From JBDTMC01 sp039934475 (GTDB lineage: Bacteria; Acidobacteriota; Terriglobia; Bryobacterales; Bryobacteraceae): 8,753 nt of DNA. Below, piece by piece: positions 6,374 through 8,753 of this stretch (positions are counted from its first letter, which is position 1; every line of letters starts with the position of its first letter). The position numbers were made by a program, and so were the translations under genes. The stretch covers positions 1 through 8,753 of the forward strand of contig JBDTMC010000332.1 in NCBI GenBank assembly GCA_039934475.1, read 5' to 3'. The notes beneath the pieces were generated by a model. The model had not been told where the DNA came from, made no database searches, and worked only from the letters and a program-made list of their open reading frames with translations.

Positions 6374-6473
6374 GTCTGGTAGCGCACGCCGTAGTCGATT
6401 GCGTGTGGAAACCGGCACAGGGCAGTCGGAGTGGGCCTGCCGTCGTATAATCGCACTGAACAGAGGGAGTTGT
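6374..6473 (+). promoter_or_regulatory. Promoter region of the propeller-caspase gene
   Basis: The 100-base spacer has a perfect TATAAT at 6446-6451. At 16-18 bases upstream there is no recognisable -35, and no extended TG motif precedes the -10. Transcription from it would begin near 6458. An imperfect hairpin (6383-6389 with 6401-6407, 7 bp including one G-T pair, 11-base loop) follows the MgtC stop but has no T-run, so it is not a standard intrinsic terminator. Confidence 0.45.
6464..6469 (+). promoter_or_regulatory. Ribosome binding site of the propeller-caspase gene
   Basis: AGGGAG four bases before ATG 6474 fixes the start of the long reading frame that leaves the window. Confidence 0.65.
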
Positions 6474-8753
6474 ATGCAACGCGTTGCAGTTAAGCTTGGG
6501 CTCAGTGTGATTGCGTCATTGCTGTTGACATGGACAGCTTCCGGTCAAACGCCGGCGCGCGTGGAATCGCCGCAATTCGTTGTGGAACCGGGCAGCCATG
6601 CGCGTCCCATCAATGCGATCTCAGTGAACTCGACGGAAACCCTGGTGGTCACTGGATCCTCCGATAAGACCGTCCGCCTGTGGGATCTTCGCGATGGCCG
6701 ATTGATCCGCACCATTCATCTTCCGATTGCACCGGATAAGACCGGGCAATCGAGGGAAGGCGAAGTCTACGCCGTGGCGATTTCTCCAGACGACAAGACA
6801 ATCGCTTACGGCGGACACACGGGGTTCACTTGGCGGAATCCGAGGGGGTCGTTCTTCACGTATGACCGTGCGAAGAACATAATCTATGAGCATCCAGGAT
6901 TCGATAGCGACATCAAAACCCTATCGTTCGGCGGCGATGGCAAATACCTCGTCTACTCGACTGACGGAAACACGACCGGCGTTGCCGATCGCGACAACGG
7001 CTACCGGGCATTGCCGGCTTTTCAGGTCCCGGGCGGCATTGCCGGAGATGTGGCGCATACGCCAGATGGGGATGTCCTGGCCATGTTGTACCGGCCTCCA
7101 GGGAAGAAAACACCGGGGGTGTTCTTCCGTCTCTACGGCATCCTTCCACAAGGCCTGAAAATGCTGGGAGAAGCCCAATGGCCGGTGGATACCGCCGATT
7201 CGGTACGCTACACGCCCGACGGCAAATACCTTGTAGTGTCTTCCGGCGAGACCAACGATACGGCGCGCCGCTTCGATGTTTTCAGCGGGACTTCCCTCGA
7301 TTATTTGTACGCCTTGGAAACAAAGGGAACGCCAATTGGCGTCGCTTCTCCGCTGCCCGACTCTTCGGGCTTCGCCGCGCCAGTACTCTTGGATGACACC
7401 GCTAAGACCGCGGGTCTGCTGACTTGGCGGACGGGTCCGAAGTCCGCCACGCGTACGATCAAAAAGCTCAAGGAACTGCGGGACGATCCCGAGTCAGGCC
7501 TAATCACGCCGCTCAGAAACGGCCGGTTCATCTGGAGCTCGTCATGGGGAGACTGGTCGGTGATGGGCGGCGGCACCGAGTTCGAAAGTTATTTCGATTC
7601 CATCAACATCGGAACCACCGACACCATGGGCGTATCGGCTGATGGCTCCGAGGTCTTCTTTCAGGACAACCAACCATCGATCAGCGATCGACAGCCGCCG
7701 GCGGTGTTCTCACTGAAACAGCGTTCACTGGCGACTAACGCCGCACTCAGCAGGCCGAACCGCTACTTTGCGACGAGTTTCATTGCTGTCCCAGGCCTCG
7801 ATGTCGACAAAGCAACGCTGAACGGCAAGGCGTTACCGATGGACGAGGACGACGTGGTCAATTCGAACGAAATTTCGCCCGACGGTAAGGTCCTGTACAT
7901 CGGTGGCGGCAGCGAGGTGTATGCATTCAGCAGGAGAGATGGCACACCGTTCTGGAAGACACAGGGGCTGGGATCGCCCGTTCTTCAGGTGCGGTCAACA
8001 CCCGACGGCAAGCTCGTGTTCGCCTGTTTGCAAGACGGCACGTTCCGCTGGCTGTCCTCCGCAAAAGGGGAACTGAAACTGAGCGCGTTCATCTCCGGGA
8101 ACCGGCAGAAATGGATCGCCTGGACGCCGGAAGGCTACTACGATGCCAGTGCCGGAGGTGAGGCGCTGGGCGGATGGGTGGTGAACCGGATTACGCCCAA
8201 CTACATGCTCGCGGACTTCTTTGGCGTCTCGCGGTTCCGTGCGCAATACTACCGGCCCGATGCGGTTCAAGCCGCCCTCACCGGAGTTCCAAGCACCGTT
8301 CAACGGCCGCCCGACACAACCATCACCCGCGGCGGTCCGCCGACCACAGGATTACCACCGGTGGTGAACATACAGCGGGATCACAACCTCACGCTTTCCA
8401 CCACAGACCTGACTTTGAATTACACCGTGAGCAGTCCCACGCCGGTGACCAAAGTTTCGGCGAGGATCGATAACCGCCCCGTGGATACGGCGCGCGGCGC
8501 CACTCCCGCCGGCCAAACCATTCAGATCCAGATACCGCAGCGCGATTGCGACGTCAGCATTGTGGCTGAGAACAGCGCCGGGGCAAGCGAGCCGGACACC
8601 ATTCATGTGCATTGGGCCGGGGCGGTTACGGTAGCCAAAGCGAAGCCGGTATTGTGGGTTGTCTCCATCGGCATTTCGAAGTATTCGCAACCCGGCTGGG
8701 CTCTGGGGTTATCGGCCAAGGACGCCACCGATATCAGCGGCGCGGCGTCGGTC
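6474..8753 (+). CDS. Exported WD40-like beta-propeller protein with C-terminal caspase-like (peptidase C14) domain (3' partial)
   Basis: I translated 760 codons from ATG 6474 to the last base with no stop; the gene continues beyond the window. Residues 1-26 form a signal peptide (basic MQRVAVK, then LGLSVIASLLLTWTASG, cleavage near Gly-Gln). Propeller repeats follow: GSSDKTVRLWD (61-71) is a classic WD40 blade end, and [ST]xDG-type blade turns recur at 104, 153 (GGDGK), 196, 247, 388, 468 and 509. WIAWTPEGYYDAS (547-559), GGWVVNR (566-572) and FRAQYYRPD (588-596) form the closing segment I know from bacterial WD40-caspase proteins. After a Pro/Thr-rich linker (about 605-628) comes a beta-sandwich-like domain (629-715). 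Then KPVLWVVSIGISKY (724-737) and LSAKDATD (746-753) match the first strand and helix of a caspase-like peptidase. The catalytic His and Cys would lie past the window, so activity cannot be judged. The substrate is unknown; the signal peptide implies action outside the cytoplasm. Confidence 0.85.
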   Translation, partial: MQRVAVKLGLSVIASLLLTWTASGQTPARVESPQFVVEPGSHARPINAISVNSTETLVVTGSSDKTVRLWDLRDGRLIRTIHLPIAPDKTGQSREGEVYAVAISPDDKTIAYGGHTGFTWRNPRGSFFTYDRAKNIIYEHPGFDSDIKTLSFGGDGKYLVYSTDGNTTGVADRDNGYRALPAFQVPGGIAGDVAHTPDGDVLAMLYRPPGKKTPGVFFRLYGILPQGLKMLGEAQWPVDTADSVRYTPDGKYLVVSSGETNDTARRFDVFSGTSLDYLYALETKGTPIGVASPLPDSSGFAAPVLLDDTAKTAGLLTWRTGPKSATRTIKKLKELRDDPESGLITPLRNGRFIWSSSWGDWSVMGGGTEFESYFDSINIGTTDTMGVSADGSEVFFQDNQPSISDRQPPAVFSLKQRSLATNAALSRPNRYFATSFIAVPGLDVDKATLNGKALPMDEDDVVNSNEISPDGKVLYIGGGSEVYAFSRRDGTPFWKTQGLGSPVLQVRSTPDGKLVFACLQDGTFRWLSSAKGELKLSAFISGNRQKWIAWTPEGYYDASAGGEALGGWVVNRITPNYMLADFFGVSRFRAQYYRPDAVQAALTGVPSTVQRPPDTTITRGGPPTTGLPPVVNIQRDHNLTLSTTDLTLNYTVSSPTPVTKVSARIDNRPVDTARGATPAGQTIQIQIPQRDCDVSIVAENSAGASEPDTIHVHWAGAVTVAKAKPVLWVVSIGISKYSQPGWALGLSAKDATDISGAASV

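Noticed and set aside
6383..6407. Hairpin after the MgtC gene as an intrinsic terminator
   Set aside because: The stem is 7 bp with a G-T pair and an 11-base loop, and no T-run follows.
5936..6418. 160-codon minus-strand frame opposite the MgtC gene
   Set aside because: It is the shadow of a strongly conserved membrane protein; no motif or ribosome site supports it.
6886..7642. Several 70-90 codon frames on both strands within the propeller-caspase gene
   Set aside because: The 760-codon frame runs through the whole stretch without a stop and carries the blade motifs; the small frames are shadows.
1..8753. Insertion sequences, CRISPR arrays, tRNA or rRNA genes
   Set aside because: I saw no transposase motif, terminal inverted repeats, regularly spaced repeats or RNA gene signature on either strand.

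Overview
The window is high-GC, densely packed bacterial chromosome with short spacers, overlapping start and stop codons, and frequent two-component signalling and exported proteins. The gene mix (LiaF-like membrane proteins beside a LytS-type kinase, a large hybrid kinase, a WD40/caspase fusion, a short MgtC) resembles soil Acidobacteria of the Solibacter/Bryobacter type. That assignment is an inference from protein style only; no marker gene is present.

Layout. On the minus strand, reading from 1290 down to 1, lies a tight operon: a four-helix membrane protein with a LiaF-like beta-roll tail, a smaller one-helix paralogue overlapping it by one base (TGATG), and the first 42 codons of what looks like the membrane sensor of a LytS/AlgZ-type histidine kinase, cut by the window edge. 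A 167-base divergent control region (1291-1457) follows. It carries two 9-bp direct repeats separated by 12 bp (1348-1356 and 1369-1377). One of them, ACCGTTCGT on the minus strand, fits the LytTR/AlgR DNA-binding consensus as I recall it. This is the expected kind of operator for the response regulator that normally partners a LytS-type kinase.

On the plus strand, 1458-6373 is a compact run of four genes: a periplasmic-solute-binding hybrid histidine kinase (TTG start, signal peptide, SBP_bac_3, TM, PAS, HisKA, HATPase, receiver), a DinB/maleylpyruvate-isomerase-like protein overlapping it by ATGA, a secreted alpha/beta hydrolase, and a short MgtC/SapB membrane protein whose ATG directly follows the hydrolase stop codon. 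After a 100-base spacer with a perfect TATAAT box comes a large open reading frame (6474 to the window edge, 760 codons without a stop). It encodes an exported beta-propeller (WD40-like) protein that enters a caspase-like (peptidase C14) domain just before the window ends.

How they may work together (inference): almost everything here acts at or outside the cytoplasmic membrane. The minus operon looks like an envelope-sensing module with autoregulation, and the plus genes add a periplasmic ligand sensor with no DNA-binding output of its own, a secreted hydrolase and an exported caspase-like protein. No RNA gene, insertion sequence, CRISPR array or clear intrinsic terminator was seen.
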